Source: Siansivirga zeaxanthinifaciens CC-SAMT-1 | Lineage (GTDB): Bacteria; Bacteroidota; Bacteroidia; Flavobacteriales; Flavobacteriaceae | Assembly: GCF_000941055.1 (NCBI RefSeq) | Contig: NZ_CP007202.1 | Location: 182,001 to 246,000, forward strand | DNA length: 64,000 bases | Reading direction: 5' to 3' | Part shown: piece after piece, positions 1-8,082 of the stretch | Position numbering within the stretch: the first letter of the stretch is position 1 | Layout of the letters: each line of letters starts with the position of its first letter | Program-made: the position numbers and the translations under genes | Notes under the pieces: model-generated | Databases searched by the model: none | Seen by the model: the letters and a program-made list of their open reading frames with translations, nothing else | Told to the model about the DNA's origin: nothing

Positions 1-128
1 ACCTCTAAATTAAAATCGGTCGTACTGGTATTATCAATACTTTTTTCATCTAGTAGGGCCGTTTTAGTGTTTTCGTTTTTACAACCATACATTAAAAACA
101 ACAAACTAAGCAATAAAGCATACTTCAT
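1..128 (-). CDS. Lipoprotein, N-terminal part only (runs off the left edge)
   Basis: Reading leftward from an ATG at 126-128 gives 42 open codons to the window edge. The protein begins MKYALLLSLLFLMYGC, a short hydrophobic signal peptide ending in a lipobox-like L-M-Y-G-C, followed by a polar, Lys/Asn/Thr/Asp-rich stretch. This is the usual layout of a small Bacteroidota lipoprotein exported by Sec and lipidated on Cys16. The rest lies outside the window, so no family can be named. It is divergent from the trp operon, and its start lies about 120 bp from the trp promoter. Confidence 0.6.
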   Translation of the reverse strand, partial: MKYALLLSLLFLMYGCKNENTKTALLDEKSIDNTSTTDFNLE

Positions 129-247
129 CTTTCCTATTATAATTTCTTTCATTATTATTAAAAATTCAATTTACCTATAAATTTAATTAATACTTTATAG
201 TTAACCTTTAGTTTAACAATCTTTTAAATAAAAATCAAATAAAAACA

Positions 248-278
248 TTGTGTAATTATATTTACATGTTTATATTTG
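248..278 (+). promoter_or_regulatory. Bacteroidetes-type promoter of the trp operon
   Basis: TTG at 248-250 (a -33 element), 20 bp, then TATATTTG at 271-278, an exact match to the Bacteroidetes -7 consensus TAnnTTTG. Transcription would start near 282-285. That leaves about 170 nt of leader before trpE, enough for the leader peptide and attenuator that follow. The motif match is seen in the sequence; use as a promoter is inferred. Confidence 0.65.
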
Positions 279-300
279 AACAACAAAAAATTAAGACACA

Positions 301-357
301 TTGAAAACAATTTTAAATAATACTTGGTGGTGGAGCTTTTCAAACTTACGTTCGTGA
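301..357 (+). CDS. trpL: trp operon leader peptide with three tandem Trp codons
   Basis: This 18-codon ORF starts at TTG (301) and stops at TGA (355-357). It encodes M-K-T-I-L-N-N-T-W-W-W-S-F-S-N-L-R-S, with consecutive TGG codons at 325-333. An in-frame TAA at 292-294 bounds it on the left, so the reading frame is short and self-contained. The A-rich stretch upstream (281-290) would suit Bacteroidota translation initiation. A tandem Trp run just before a terminator and trpE is the hallmark of ribosome-mediated attenuation: with scarce charged tRNA-Trp the ribosome stalls on the TGG codons and the operon is read through. The start codon is the least certain part, since no ATG is available in this frame. 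Confidence 0.75.
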   Translation: MKTILNNTWWWSFSNLRS

Positions 358-427
358 AGTAAACCTTGTATATTTAAAAATTAAAATATCATAAAAAGGC
401 TTGTCATTCACGACAAGCCTTTTTTTT
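344..427 (+). promoter_or_regulatory. trp attenuator: competing RNA hairpins
   Basis: Three alternative pairings can be written from the sequence. (1:2) 344-349 ACTTAC pairs with 354-360, with G356 bulged. It overlaps the end of the leader peptide. (2:3) 352-358 TCGTGAA is exactly complementary to 407-413 TTCACGA, which covers most of the terminator loop and the first bases of its 3' arm. (3:4) is the terminator at 393-424. A ribosome stalled at the Trp codons (325-333) would mask 344-349 and release 352-358 to form 2:3, blocking the terminator. A ribosome that reaches the stop codon would cover segment 2 and allow termination. The base pairing is seen; the switching mechanism is inferred from classical trp attenuation. 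Confidence 0.65.
393..427 (+). terminator. Rho-independent terminator ahead of trpE (attenuator arm)
   Basis: AAAAAGGCTTGTC at 393-405, loop ATTCAC at 406-411, GACAAGCCTTTTT at 412-424, then more T to 427. The 13-bp perfect stem has a GC-containing core and a U tail, and sits 30 bp before the trpE ATG. Located after the promoter and before the first structural gene, it only makes sense as a conditional terminator. Confidence 0.88.
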
Positions 428-456
428 AATAACAAAAACTGAACAAATTCAGAACA

Positions 457-1863
457 ATGACTAAGTACAATTTACATACATATTACAAAAGAATCCTTGC
501 AGACACCATCACACCGGTGGCTGTTTATTATAAAATTAGAGACAAATACCCAAACAGTATTTTGCTTGAAAGTGGCGACTACCACAGAAATCACAAAAAC
601 TTTTCGTACATCTGTTTCAACCCCATTGCATCCATAAAAGTTGAAAACGAAAAAATAACACAAACCTTTCCCGATGGCAGTACAACCAACGTAGCAATCG
701 ATAAAGACATTAATGTTGCCGAAGAAATTCACAAATTCACAAAACGTTTTAATGTAAGTTCAGACCAAGAATTTAAATTTATAAATAATGGTATTTTTGG
801 TTACACGGCTTACGACGCGGTTAAATATTTCGAAGATGTCGAAATAAGTAAAAAAGACGATTCTATTGAAATCCCAGAAGTTTACTACTCGGTTTACCAA
901 AATATTATTGCTGTAAATCACTTTAAAAACGAAGCTTATATTTTTGCACATTGCTACGAAGGCACCGAAAATAATATTCACGAGGTAGACGATTTAATAA
1001 ACGTAAAAGCATTTGCCGAGTACAATTTCAAAACAAACGGCGACATTACATCAAATGCAACCGACGAAGAATTCCGTGAGCAAGTAGAACGCGCCAAAAA
1101 ACACTGTGCCCGAGGCGATGTATTTCAACTGGTTTTATCGCGCCGCTTTTCGCAACAATTTAAAGGCGACGATTTTAATGTGTACCGCGCCTTACGTAGC
1201 ATAAACCCATCGCCATACCTATTTTATTTCGACTACGGAAGCTTCAAAATTTTTGGTAGCTCTCCCGAAGCACAACTAATAGTTTCTAATGGTATGGCAG
1301 AAATTCACCCCATTGCAGGAACATTTAAACGTACTGGCGATGATATGCTCGATGCCGAATTAGCCGAGAAACTAAAAAAAGACGATAAAGAAAACGCCGA
1401 ACATGTCATGCTAGTCGATTTGGCTCGCAACGATTTAAGTCGCCATGGCAGCCAGGTGGTCGTAAACACCTACCGCGAAGTTCAGTTTTTCTCGCACGTT
1501 ATCCACTTGGTAAGCAAAGTTACAGGGCTAAAACATAAAAACACCTCAACCATGCAGGTTGTGGCAGACACCTTTCCCGCAGGCACATTAAGTGGCGCAC
1601 CAAAACACCGCGCCATGCAACTTATAGAGCAGTACGAAAAAACCAGCCGCTCCTACTATGGCGGCGCCATTGGTTTTATGGATTTCGAGGGCAATTTTAA
1701 CCACGCCATCATGATACGTACCTTCCTAAGTAAAGATTACAAACTAAACTGGCAAGCCGGCGCAGGTATGGTATCCAAATCCAATGCCGAAAGCGAATTA
1801 CAAGAAGTTTATAACAAATTAGGCGCCTTAACAAAAGCAATAACCTTGGCAGAAGATATTTAA
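457..1863 (+). CDS. trpE: Anthranilate synthase component I (aminase subunit)
   Basis: It converts chorismate and ammonia (from TrpG) to anthranilate, the committed step of tryptophan synthesis. The 468-residue length is typical of TrpE. An N-terminal LLESG motif at about residues 36-40 corresponds to the Trp feedback site LLES of characterised TrpE proteins. The chorismate-binding domain follows, with FGSSPE, HPIAGT, DLARND and PAGTLSGAPK motifs, ending with the GGAIG segment. It is first of the operon trpE-G-D-C-FB-A and lies 30 bp after the attenuator terminator. PabB or isochorismate synthase is excluded in practice by the LLES motif and operon context. Regulation is probably double: feedback by Trp on the enzyme and attenuation of the transcript. 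Confidence 0.96.
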   Translation: MTKYNLHTYYKRILADTITPVAVYYKIRDKYPNSILLESGDYHRNHKNFSYICFNPIASIKVENEKITQTFPDGSTTNVAIDKDINVAEEIHKFTKRFNVSSDQEFKFINNGIFGYTAYDAVKYFEDVEISKKDDSIEIPEVYYSVYQNIIAVNHFKNEAYIFAHCYEGTENNIHEVDDLINVKAFAEYNFKTNGDITSNATDEEFREQVERAKKHCARGDVFQLVLSRRFSQQFKGDDFNVYRALRSINPSPYLFYFDYGSFKIFGSSPEAQLIVSNGMAEIHPIAGTFKRTGDDMLDAELAEKLKKDDKENAEHVMLVDLARNDLSRHGSQVVVNTYREVQFFSHVIHLVSKVTGLKHKNTSTMQVVADTFPAGTLSGAPKHRAMQLIEQYEKTSRSYYGGAIGFMDFEGNFNHAIMIRTFLSKDYKLNWQAGAGMVSKSNAESELQEVYNKLGALTKAITLAEDI

Positions 1864-1870
1864 AATAAAG

Positions 1871-1944
1871 GCGTTACCACAAGGGTCGGGCTTTAGCCAG
1901 TCGCTCTCTGCGAGGAGCTCCAACAAAGGCTCAATCCCTAACGC
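1871..1944 (+). repeat. Intergenic repeat, copy 1 (between trpE and trpG)
   Basis: The element begins GCGTTACCA and ends CAATCCCTAACGC, so its ends form the inverted pair GCGTTA/TAACGC. It contains GGTCGGGCTTT internally. A second, longer copy in the opposite orientation lies at 18219-18319 with the same ends and core. It fills most of the 157-bp trpE-trpG gap, whereas the following operon junctions from trpG to trpB are 18 bp or less. Similar GCGTTACC...GGTCGGGCT elements are, from memory, scattered through flavobacterial genomes. No coding potential is apparent. Confidence 0.6.
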
Positions 1945-2020
1945 ACCAAAAAACAAGCTTTTTAAAAACGAAGCAAAAACAAGAAAATATTAGTGTATTC
2001 GTTGCACAAAAAATAAAGAA

Positions 2021-2587
2021 ATGAAAAAAATATTAGTTATCGACAATTACGACAGTTTCACATACAATCTGGTACATTATCTGGAAGATTTAAATTGCGA
2101 GGTAACCGTTTACAGAAACGACAAACTAACATTAGACGATGTAAAACCCTTCGATAAAATAGTCCTCTCTCCCGGGCCAGGTATTCCAGACGAAGCAGGT
2201 TTATTAAAAGCAATTATTAAAACCTATGCACCAACAAAAAGTATTTTAGGCGTGTGTTTAGGGCAACAAGCCATTGGCGAAGTTTTTGGGGGTTCTCTAA
2301 TAAATTTAGAAGATGTGTACCATGGCGTAGCCACCAACGTTACTATTTGTGTAGACGACGAGCCACTTTTTAAAAACATGGATAAAAACATAGAAGTGGG
2401 GCGTTACCACTCTTGGGTAGTAAGCCCAGATTTACCAGAAAGTCTGGAAGCCACATCGTTTGATGTTAACGGACAAGTTATGTCTTTAAGACATAAAGTT
2501 TACGATGTTAGAGGCGTTCAATACCACCCAGAATCGGTTTTAACACCCAACGGAAAACAAATACTAAAAAACTGGATAGAAAGTTAA
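2021..2587 (+). CDS. trpG: Anthranilate synthase component II (glutamine amidotransferase)
   Basis: This is a class I glutaminase subunit that supplies ammonia to TrpE. Its 188 residues are one complete GATase domain. The nucleophile is Cys79 in GVCLGQQAIGEVFGG, and the catalytic His169 and Glu171 are in YHPES. The start MKKILVIDNYDSFTYNLV is the standard TrpG/PabA N-terminus. It ends 1 bp before trpD. In many bacteria this subunit also serves PabB (folate synthesis), so dual use is possible, but the trp operon position favours trpG. The gap before it holds a repeat and no obvious new promoter. Confidence 0.95.
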   Translation: MKKILVIDNYDSFTYNLVHYLEDLNCEVTVYRNDKLTLDDVKPFDKIVLSPGPGIPDEAGLLKAIIKTYAPTKSILGVCLGQQAIGEVFGGSLINLEDVYHGVATNVTICVDDEPLFKNMDKNIEVGRYHSWVVSPDLPESLEATSFDVNGQVMSLRHKVYDVRGVQYHPESVLTPNGKQILKNWIES

Positions 2588-2588
2588 A

Positions 2589-3581
2589 ATGAAAGATTTA
2601 TTAAACAGACTCATAAACCACGAAACCTTATCTAGCGAAGAGGCTAAACAAGTTTTGGTAAACATATCCAATGGACTTTACAACCAAAGTCAAATGGTAT
2701 GTTTCTTAAGTGTTTTTATGATGCGAAACATAACCATCGAAGAATTACGTGGCTTTAGAGATGCCTTGTTAGAACTTTGTATACCAATAAACCTAAGCGA
2801 GTTTAACGCTATAGACATTGTTGGTACGGGTGGCGATGGTAAAAACACATTCAACATCTCAACGCTGGCGTCGTTTATAACGGCAGGCGCTGGTGTTCAC
2901 GTGTCCAAACATGGTAATTATGGCGTGTCTTCAACCTCTGGTTCATCAAATGTTATGGAACATTTAGGGGTAAAATTCTCTAATAACGAAGATTTTTTAA
3001 AAACCTGTATGGATAAAGCTGGCATCTGTATTTTACACGCACCTTTATTTCATCCAGCCATGAAACATGTAGCTCCTATTCGTAAAGAACTTGGTGTTAA
3101 AACCTTTTTTAATATGCTAGGGCCTATGGTAAACCCTTCGTTTCCTAAAAACCAATTGCTGGGCGTTTTTAATTTAGAATTGTTGCGCTTGTATAGTTTT
3201 TTATATCAAAATACCGATACCAACTATAATATTGTTTATGCCCTTGATGGTTACGATGAAATTTCGCTAACAGGAAAAGCCAAAATAGTTTCTAACCACA
3301 CCGAAACCTTATTTTCTCCAGAAGATTTGGGCCTTTCAAAAGTAAAACAAGAGGCTATTTTTGGTGGCAACTCCATTAAAGATGCTGCAACCATATTTAC
3401 AAATATAATTAATGGCCAAGGTACAGAAGCCCAAAATAATGTTGTTTGTACCAACGCCGGATTAGCCATAGCAACCGTAAAACAAGTTTCACATCAAGAG
3501 GGGTTTGAAATGGCCAAAGAATCTTTGTTTTCTGGAAAAGCAAAAGCCAGTTTAAACACACTCATTCAATTAAGTAAATAG
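2589..3581 (+). CDS. trpD: Anthranilate phosphoribosyltransferase
   Basis: It transfers the phosphoribosyl group of PRPP to anthranilate. The 330 residues fit the TrpD family (about 330-345). An N-terminal helical domain is followed by the PRPP/Mg loop GTGGDGKNTFNIST at about residues 80-93 and KHGNYGVSSTSGS at about 107-119, both diagnostic. It starts 1 bp after trpG stops, so the two are probably translationally coupled, and it precedes trpC by 18 bp. No fusion to TrpG is present, unlike in enteric bacteria. Confidence 0.96.
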   Translation: MKDLLNRLINHETLSSEEAKQVLVNISNGLYNQSQMVCFLSVFMMRNITIEELRGFRDALLELCIPINLSEFNAIDIVGTGGDGKNTFNISTLASFITAGAGVHVSKHGNYGVSSTSGSSNVMEHLGVKFSNNEDFLKTCMDKAGICILHAPLFHPAMKHVAPIRKELGVKTFFNMLGPMVNPSFPKNQLLGVFNLELLRLYSFLYQNTDTNYNIVYALDGYDEISLTGKAKIVSNHTETLFSPEDLGLSKVKQEAIFGGNSIKDAATIFTNIINGQGTEAQNNVVCTNAGLAIATVKQVSHQEGFEMAKESLFSGKAKASLNTLIQLSK

Positions 3582-3599
3582 ATTATTTTTATCCGTAAA

Positions 3600-4385
3600 A
3601 TGAACATATTAGATAAAATAGTAGCCGATAAACGTGTTGAAGTTAATTTAAGAAAATCGTTAATACTTACAAATCAACTGGAACAATCTGTTTTATTCGA
3701 AAGAGAAACCATCTCTTTGGCTAACAAATTAAAAAACAGTAGCACAGGCATTATAGCAGAACACAAAAGGCGTTCCCCTTCTAAATCTGTTATAAATCAA
3801 TCGCTAAACGTTCAAGATGTTGCCACCGGATACGAACAAGCAGGTGTTTGTGGTATGTCGGTTTTAACCGATGCTAAATACTTTGGTGGTTCGTTAGACG
3901 ATTTACTAACGGCTCGAGCGAGTTGTAACTTACCACTTTTACGTAAAGAATTTATTATAGATGAATACCAATTACTGGAAGCGCGTGCTTACGGTGCCGA
4001 TGTTATTTTGCTAATCGCTGCGATTTTAACAAGAGAAGAAATTAAGCGTTTTTCAGAGTTTGCGAAAAGCTTACATTTAGATGTCTTGTTAGAAGTTCAC
4101 AACGAAGAAGAATTACAAAAATCCATCATGCCCAGTTTAGACATGTTAGGCGTTAATAACAGAAACCTAAAAACCTTCGATGTTAGTCTGGAAACCAGCA
4201 AAATTTTAAGCACACAAATACCAGACGATTTTGTAAAAGTATCAGAAAGTGGTATTAGCAACGTTGAAGCCATAAAAGAATTAAAACCCTACGGTTATCA
4301 AGGTTTTTTAATAGGTGAAAACTTCATGAAAACAAATGATGCCGGCAAAAGTGCAATGCAATTTATAAAAGATTTAGAAGCATGA
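3600..4385 (+). CDS. trpC: Indole-3-glycerol phosphate synthase
   Basis: It converts carboxyphenylamino-deoxyribulose phosphate to indole-3-glycerol phosphate in the cytosol. The 261-residue (beta/alpha)8 barrel matches the family length. [12 protein letters not shown] at about residues 51-62 carries the catalytic Lys. [13 protein letters not shown] at about 114-126, [11 protein letters not shown] and VSESGI are the other IGPS signatures. It overlaps the next gene by 4 bp (ATGA type), implying coupled translation with trpF-trpB. Confidence 0.96.
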   Translation: MNILDKIVADKRVEVNLRKSLILTNQLEQSVLFERETISLANKLKNSSTGIIAEHKRRSPSKSVINQSLNVQDVATGYEQAGVCGMSVLTDAKYFGGSLDDLLTARASCNLPLLRKEFIIDEYQLLEARAYGADVILLIAAILTREEIKRFSEFAKSLHLDVLLEVHNEEELQKSIMPSLDMLGVNNRNLKTFDVSLETSKILSTQIPDDFVKVSESGISNVEAIKELKPYGYQGFLIGENFMKTNDAGKSAMQFIKDLEA

Positions 4386-6187
4386 AACTCAAAATTTGCG
4401 GCATGAAATATCCAGACAATATAGAACAGGTTGCAGCACTGCAGCCAGACTATTTGGGCTTCATATTTTATGAAAAATCGGCAAGATGTTTCAATACAAA
4501 CATCCCCGAAATTTCAAATGCCATAAAAAAAGTCGGTGTTTTTGTAAACGAAGATTTAGACATCGTTATTAAAAACATTCAAAAACATCAACTAAATGCG
4601 GTGCAATTACATGGCGAAGAATCTCCCGATTATTGCAAAACGCTTCAAAATAAAAACATAGAAATCATTAAAGTTTTCTCTATTAAAGACACCTTTAATT
4701 TTGAAACTTTAAAACCATACGAATCGGTTTGCGATTATTATTTATTTGATACCAAAGGAAAATTACCTGGAGGCAATGGTTATACTTTCGATTGGAATGT
4801 TTTAAATAAGTATCCATCAACAAAACCATTCTTTTTAAGTGGCGGTATTGGTATTAATGAAATTGAAGCCATTAAAAAATTTAAAAACAATCCGGCATCA
4901 AAATACTGTTATGCTTTAGATGTAAACAGTAAATTTGAAACAGCTCCCGGACTAAAAAACATAGAACTATTAACAGAGTTTATAAATAAACTGAGTAATA
5001 AAACCATGAATTACAACGTAAACGAAAAAGGGTATTATGGAGAATTTGGAGGTGCATACATCCCAGAAATGCTCTATCCAAATGTAGAAGAATTACGCCA
5101 GAAATATTTAGAAGTTATGGCCGAACCCGACTTTAAAAAGGAATTCGACCAACTTTTAAAAGACTACGTAGGGCGCCCCTCGCCATTGTATTTTGCTAAA
5201 CGTCTTTCAGAAAAATACAATACCAAAATATATTTAAAACGCGAAGATTTAAATCATACTGGAGCGCATAAAATAAACAATACCATTGGCCAAATTTTAA
5301 TGGCAAAACGTTTAGGCAAAACCCGAATCATTGCCGAAACTGGCGCCGGACAACATGGTGTTGCAACGGCTACGGTTTGTGCTTTAATGGGCTTAGAGTG
5401 TATTGTATACATGGGCGAAATTGATATTGCAAGGCAAGCACCAAACGTAGCAAGAATGAAAATGCTTGGTGCGACAGTAGTTCCTGCAAAATCAGGAAGT
5501 CGCACTCTTAAAGACGCCACCAACGAAGCCATTCGCGATTGGATTAACAACCCTGTTAACACGCATTATATTATAGGATCGGCTATTGGTCCGCACCCAT
5601 ACCCAGACATGGTAACACGTTTTCAGGCTGTAATTTCAGAAGAAATAAAATGGCAGTTAAAAGAACAAGAAGGTCGTGAGAATCCCGATTATGTAGTAGC
5701 TTGTATTGGTGGTGGTAGTAACGCAGCCGGAACCTATTACCATTTTCTTCACGAACCAGAAGTTGGTATTATAGCTGTAGAAGCCGCAGGTTTAGGTGTC
5801 GATTCTGGCGAAAGTGCTGCAACCTCTGTACTTGGTAAAGAAGGCATTATCCACGGTTGTAAAACTTTATTAATGCAAACAACCGACGGACAAATAACCG
5901 AGCCCTACTCTATTTCGGCTGGGTTAGATTATCCAGGTGTAGGTCCTATGCATGCGCATTTATCTAAAACAGGTCGTGCCGAATTTATGTCTATAACCGA
6001 TAGCGATGCTATGGAAGCTGGTTTGGAACTTTCAAAATTAGAAGGCATCATTCCTGCAATCGAAACCTCGCATGCACTAGCCATTTTCAACCATAAAACA
6101 TTTAAACCAAACGATGTGGTGGTAGTGAGTTTGTCTGGTCGTGGCGATAAAGATTTAAATACTTATATCGATTATTTTAAACTCTAA
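4382..6187 (+). CDS. trpFB: Phosphoribosylanthranilate isomerase / tryptophan synthase beta chain, fused
   Basis: One 601-codon frame joins two enzymes. Residues 1 to about 205 are Trp[12 protein letters not shown] with catalytic Cys6, LFDTKGK with Asp123, and FLSGGIG. Residues 209-601 are Trp[22 protein letters not shown]-binding Lys297 in [28 protein letters not shown] and SGRGDKDL. Both halves have normal lengths (about 208 and 393 residues) and intact catalytic motifs. The junction is a short linker, KLSNKT, directly before Met209 (5006), which is a normal TrpB start. TGA and TAA triplets occur in the other frames across the junction, so loss of a stop by a small indel is a simple origin. 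An internal start at 5006 could also give free TrpB. Fused TrpF with TrpB catalyses steps 3 and 5 of the pathway. Confidence 0.9.
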   Translation: MKLKICGMKYPDNIEQVAALQPDYLGFIFYEKSARCFNTNIPEISNAIKKVGVFVNEDLDIVIKNIQKHQLNAVQLHGEESPDYCKTLQNKNIEIIKVFSIKDTFNFETLKPYESVCDYYLFDTKGKLPGGNGYTFDWNVLNKYPSTKPFFLSGGIGINEIEAIKKFKNNPASKYCYALDVNSKFETAPGLKNIELLTEFINKLSNKTMNYNVNEKGYYGEFGGAYIPEMLYPNVEELRQKYLEVMAEPDFKKEFDQLLKDYVGRPSPLYFAKRLSEKYNTKIYLKREDLNHTGAHKINNTIGQILMAKRLGKTRIIAETGAGQHGVATATVCALMGLECIVYMGEIDIARQAPNVARMKMLGATVVPAKSGSRTLKDATNEAIRDWINNPVNTHYIIGSAIGPHPYPDMVTRFQAVISEEIKWQLKEQEGRENPDYVVACIGGGSNAAGTYYHFLHEPEVGIIAVEAAGLGVDSGESAATSVLGKEGIIHGCKTLLMQTTDGQITEPYSISAGLDYPGVGPMHAHLSKTGRAEFMSITDSDAMEAGLELSKLEGIIPAIETSHALAIFNHKTFKPNDVVVVSLSGRGDKDLNTYIDYFKL

Positions 6188-6200
6188 ATTTTATTTTTTC

Positions 6201-6220
6201 ATTTCCGCGTAGGCGGAAAT
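6201..6220. repeat. 20-nt palindrome upstream of the GIY-YIG ORF
   Basis: ATTTCCGC-GTAG-GCGGAAAT: 8-bp perfect arms with a 4-nt loop. It sits 13 bp after trpB stops and 11 bp before the GIY-YIG ATG. The same 8+4+8 architecture and a similar sequence recur at 6533-6552 on the other side of that ORF. Confidence 0.75.
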
Positions 6221-6231
6221 CTCAAAATTTA

Positions 6232-6519
6232 ATGATGGATGTGCATTATGTTTACATATTAACAAATAAAAACCACACCGTTTTATACGTTGGTCGAACA
6301 AAACAATTAAAAACAAGAATATCCCAACATAAAAACAATAGTCTTAAAACATTTACAGGAAAATATAATGTTGATAAGCTAGTCTATTTTGAAACGACCA
6401 AATATGTTAATAATTCAATCAAAAGAGAAAGGCAAATAAAAAAGTGGAATCGTGAATGGAAGATTAATTTAATTAACGGATTAAACCCTGATTGGAAAGA
6501 TCTTACTGAATATATTTAA
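6232..6519 (+). CDS. GIY-YIG nuclease domain protein (UPF0213/YhbQ-like)
   Basis: This is a 95-residue single-domain protein. HYVYILTNKN at residues 5-14 and LYVGRT at 18-23 make the GIY-YIG pair (here VYI and YVG). Arg29 lies in the helix RISQHK, and the Glu of KRERQIKKWNR matches the conserved metal-binding position region. Small stand-alone GIY-YIG proteins of this type are common in Bacteroidota and are thought to cut DNA, though their biological role is poorly known. It lies between trpB and trpA in the operon direction and has no metabolic link to tryptophan. Two matching palindromes bracket it. Start: tandem ATGs at 6232 and 6235, either of which could be used. Confidence 0.9.
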   Translation: MMDVHYVYILTNKNHTVLYVGRTKQLKTRISQHKNNSLKTFTGKYNVDKLVYFETTKYVNNSIKRERQIKKWNREWKINLINGLNPDWKDLTEYI

Positions 6520-6532
6520 AAAATAATAAAAG

Positions 6533-6552
6533 ATTCCCTCCTTCGAGGGAAT
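6533..6552. repeat. 20-nt palindrome downstream of the GIY-YIG ORF
   Basis: ATTCCCTC-CTTC-GAGGGAAT: 8-bp perfect arms with a 4-nt loop, 13 bp after the ORF stops and 18 bp before trpA. With the copy at 6201-6220 it fits the shared form ATTYCCNC-N4-GNGGRAAT. It also fits ATTCCC-N8-GGGAAT, the form of the neisserial dRS3 repeat, although common descent is not implied. Confidence 0.75.
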
Positions 6553-6570
6553 GAAAAAATTTTATTTAGA

Positions 6571-7332
6571 ATGAACAGAATAAACCAAAAATTACAAGAA
6601 AATAAAAAATTACTATCCATATACTTTACAGCTGGTTACCCAAGCTTAAACGACACGCTTACAATCATTCAAAATCTGGAAAAAAGCGGTGTAGATATGA
6701 TAGAAATTGGCTTGCCTTTTAGCGATCCGTTGGCCGATGGCCCTACCATTCAAGAGAGTTCTACAGCAGCTTTAAAAAATGGCATGACCACAGAAACCCT
6801 TTTCAATCAATTAAAAGATGTTAGAAAAACAGTGACTATTCCTTTAATAATTATGGGATATTTTAACCCCATGCTTCAATATGGTGTAGAAGCTTTTTGT
6901 AAAAAATGTCAAGAAATTGGTATTGACGGGTTAATTATCCCCGATTTACCTGTCGATGTTTATAACGACCAATACAAAGCTATTTTTGAAAAATATGGCT
7001 TAATAAACGTGTTTTTAATTACGCCGCAAACATCTGTTGAACGTATCAATTTTATAGATTCTATTTCAAACGGATTTATTTACATGGTAAGTAGCGCCAG
7101 TGTAACAGGTAGCCAATCGGGGTTTGGAGACGACCAAACAGCATATTTTGAACGTATATCTCATATGAATCTTAAAAACCCTCAGATTATAGGTTTTGGT
7201 ATTAATGATAACGAAACGTTTGTTCAAGCAACTAAATATGCCAAAGGTGCTATTATTGGAAGTGCTTTTATAAAATTCCTAACAAATAATTCTGTAGATA
7301 AAATAGATTCCTTCGTTACATCTATAATTTAA
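6571..7332 (+). CDS. trpA: Tryptophan synthase alpha chain
   Basis: It cleaves indole-3-glycerol phosphate to indole and glyceraldehyde 3-phosphate, passing indole to TrpB. Its 253 residues are slightly shorter than the enteric enzyme (about 268). Catalytic Glu is in MIEIGLPFSDPLADGP (residues 44-59), and the second acid (Asp) is in the same motif. YMVSSASVTG is the conserved phosphate-loop region, and GFGIN and GAIIGSAF finish the barrel. It is the last gene of the trp operon, separated from trpB by the GIY-YIG unit (383 bp gap). The next gene begins 18 bp after its stop. Confidence 0.96.
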   Translation: MNRINQKLQENKKLLSIYFTAGYPSLNDTLTIIQNLEKSGVDMIEIGLPFSDPLADGPTIQESSTAALKNGMTTETLFNQLKDVRKTVTIPLIIMGYFNPMLQYGVEAFCKKCQEIGIDGLIIPDLPVDVYNDQYKAIFEKYGLINVFLITPQTSVERINFIDSISNGFIYMVSSASVTGSQSGFGDDQTAYFERISHMNLKNPQIIGFGINDNETFVQATKYAKGAIIGSAFIKFLTNNSVDKIDSFVTSII

Positions 7333-7350
7333 TCTTTAATTCCTTTCATC

Positions 7351-8082
7351 ATGAAAAAACATTTAAATGCCATTGTTTTTGCTTTAGCTATCGTTATCGC
7401 ATCTGTTATTCTGGGCCATGCGGTTATTAACAGAAACAAAAAAGTTGGAACCATTACGGTTACGGGATTGGGAGAAACAAATTTTTCATCAGACTTAATT
7501 GTTTGGGAAGCCAAATTTTCGCAGGTAAACAAAGATTTACAACAGGCTTATTTAGATTTGAAAAATGATAAAGATATCATTTCAGAATATTTCAAATCGA
7601 AAGGATTAGATGAAAATGTTATTGTTTTTAGTGCGGTTGAAACGAGTAAAAACATGAAACAAAATTACAGCTCGGAAGGCAAATACATGGGGCAGGAATT
7701 TACAGATTACACCCTAAGTCAAACCGTTCAAATAAAATCAAAAGAAGTTGAAAAGGTTGAAAAAATCTCCAGAGAAGTTACAGAACTTTTAAACAAAGGC
7801 ATTCAACTTTACTCGATGGCTCCAAGATATTACTACACAAAACTTGAAGATTTAAAAATAGAAATGGTATCCAGAGCTACCGAAAATGCGCGTTTACGTG
7901 CAAAAAGTATTTCAGAAAATTCGGGAGCTGTTATAGGCGATTTGTCTTCTGCTCAAATGGGGATATTTCAAATCACCGGACAAAACTCTAACGAAGATTA
8001 TTCTTGGGGTGGCGCTTACAACACTTCATCAAAAGAAAAAACAGCTTCAATTACCATGAAATTAACTTATTTGGTAAAATAA
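7351..8082 (+). CDS. SIMPL domain-containing protein (DUF541), membrane-anchored
   Basis: A single N-terminal hydrophobic segment (about residues 5-24, ending before NRNKKVG) should anchor or export the protein. The remainder has the SIMPL pattern: TITVTGLGETNFSSDLI near the start, a long central alpha/beta region, and ARLRAKSISENSGAVIGDLSSA before a C-terminal beta strand ending ITMKLTYLV. SIMPL proteins (for example E. coli YggE) are periplasmic and linked to oxidative stress, but the biochemical role is unclear. It follows trpA by 18 bp with no visible terminator, so it may be read from the trp transcript. Ser/Gly/Tyr-rich residues near 210-225 form a loop insertion. Confidence 0.85.
   Translation: MKKHLNAIVFALAIVIASVILGHAVINRNKKVGTITVTGLGETNFSSDLIVWEAKFSQVNKDLQQAYLDLKNDKDIISEYFKSKGLDENVIVFSAVETSKNMKQNYSSEGKYMGQEFTDYTLSQTVQIKSKEVEKVEKISREVTELLNKGIQLYSMAPRYYYTKLEDLKIEMVSRATENARLRAKSISENSGAVIGDLSSAQMGIFQITGQNSNEDYSWGGAYNTSSKEKTASITMKLTYLVK

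Noticed and set aside
7329..7532. Minus-strand ORF opposite the trpA-SIMPL junction
   Set aside because: It is a shadow of well-supported plus-strand genes; composition and lack of any motif give it no support. Many similar shadows were ignored.
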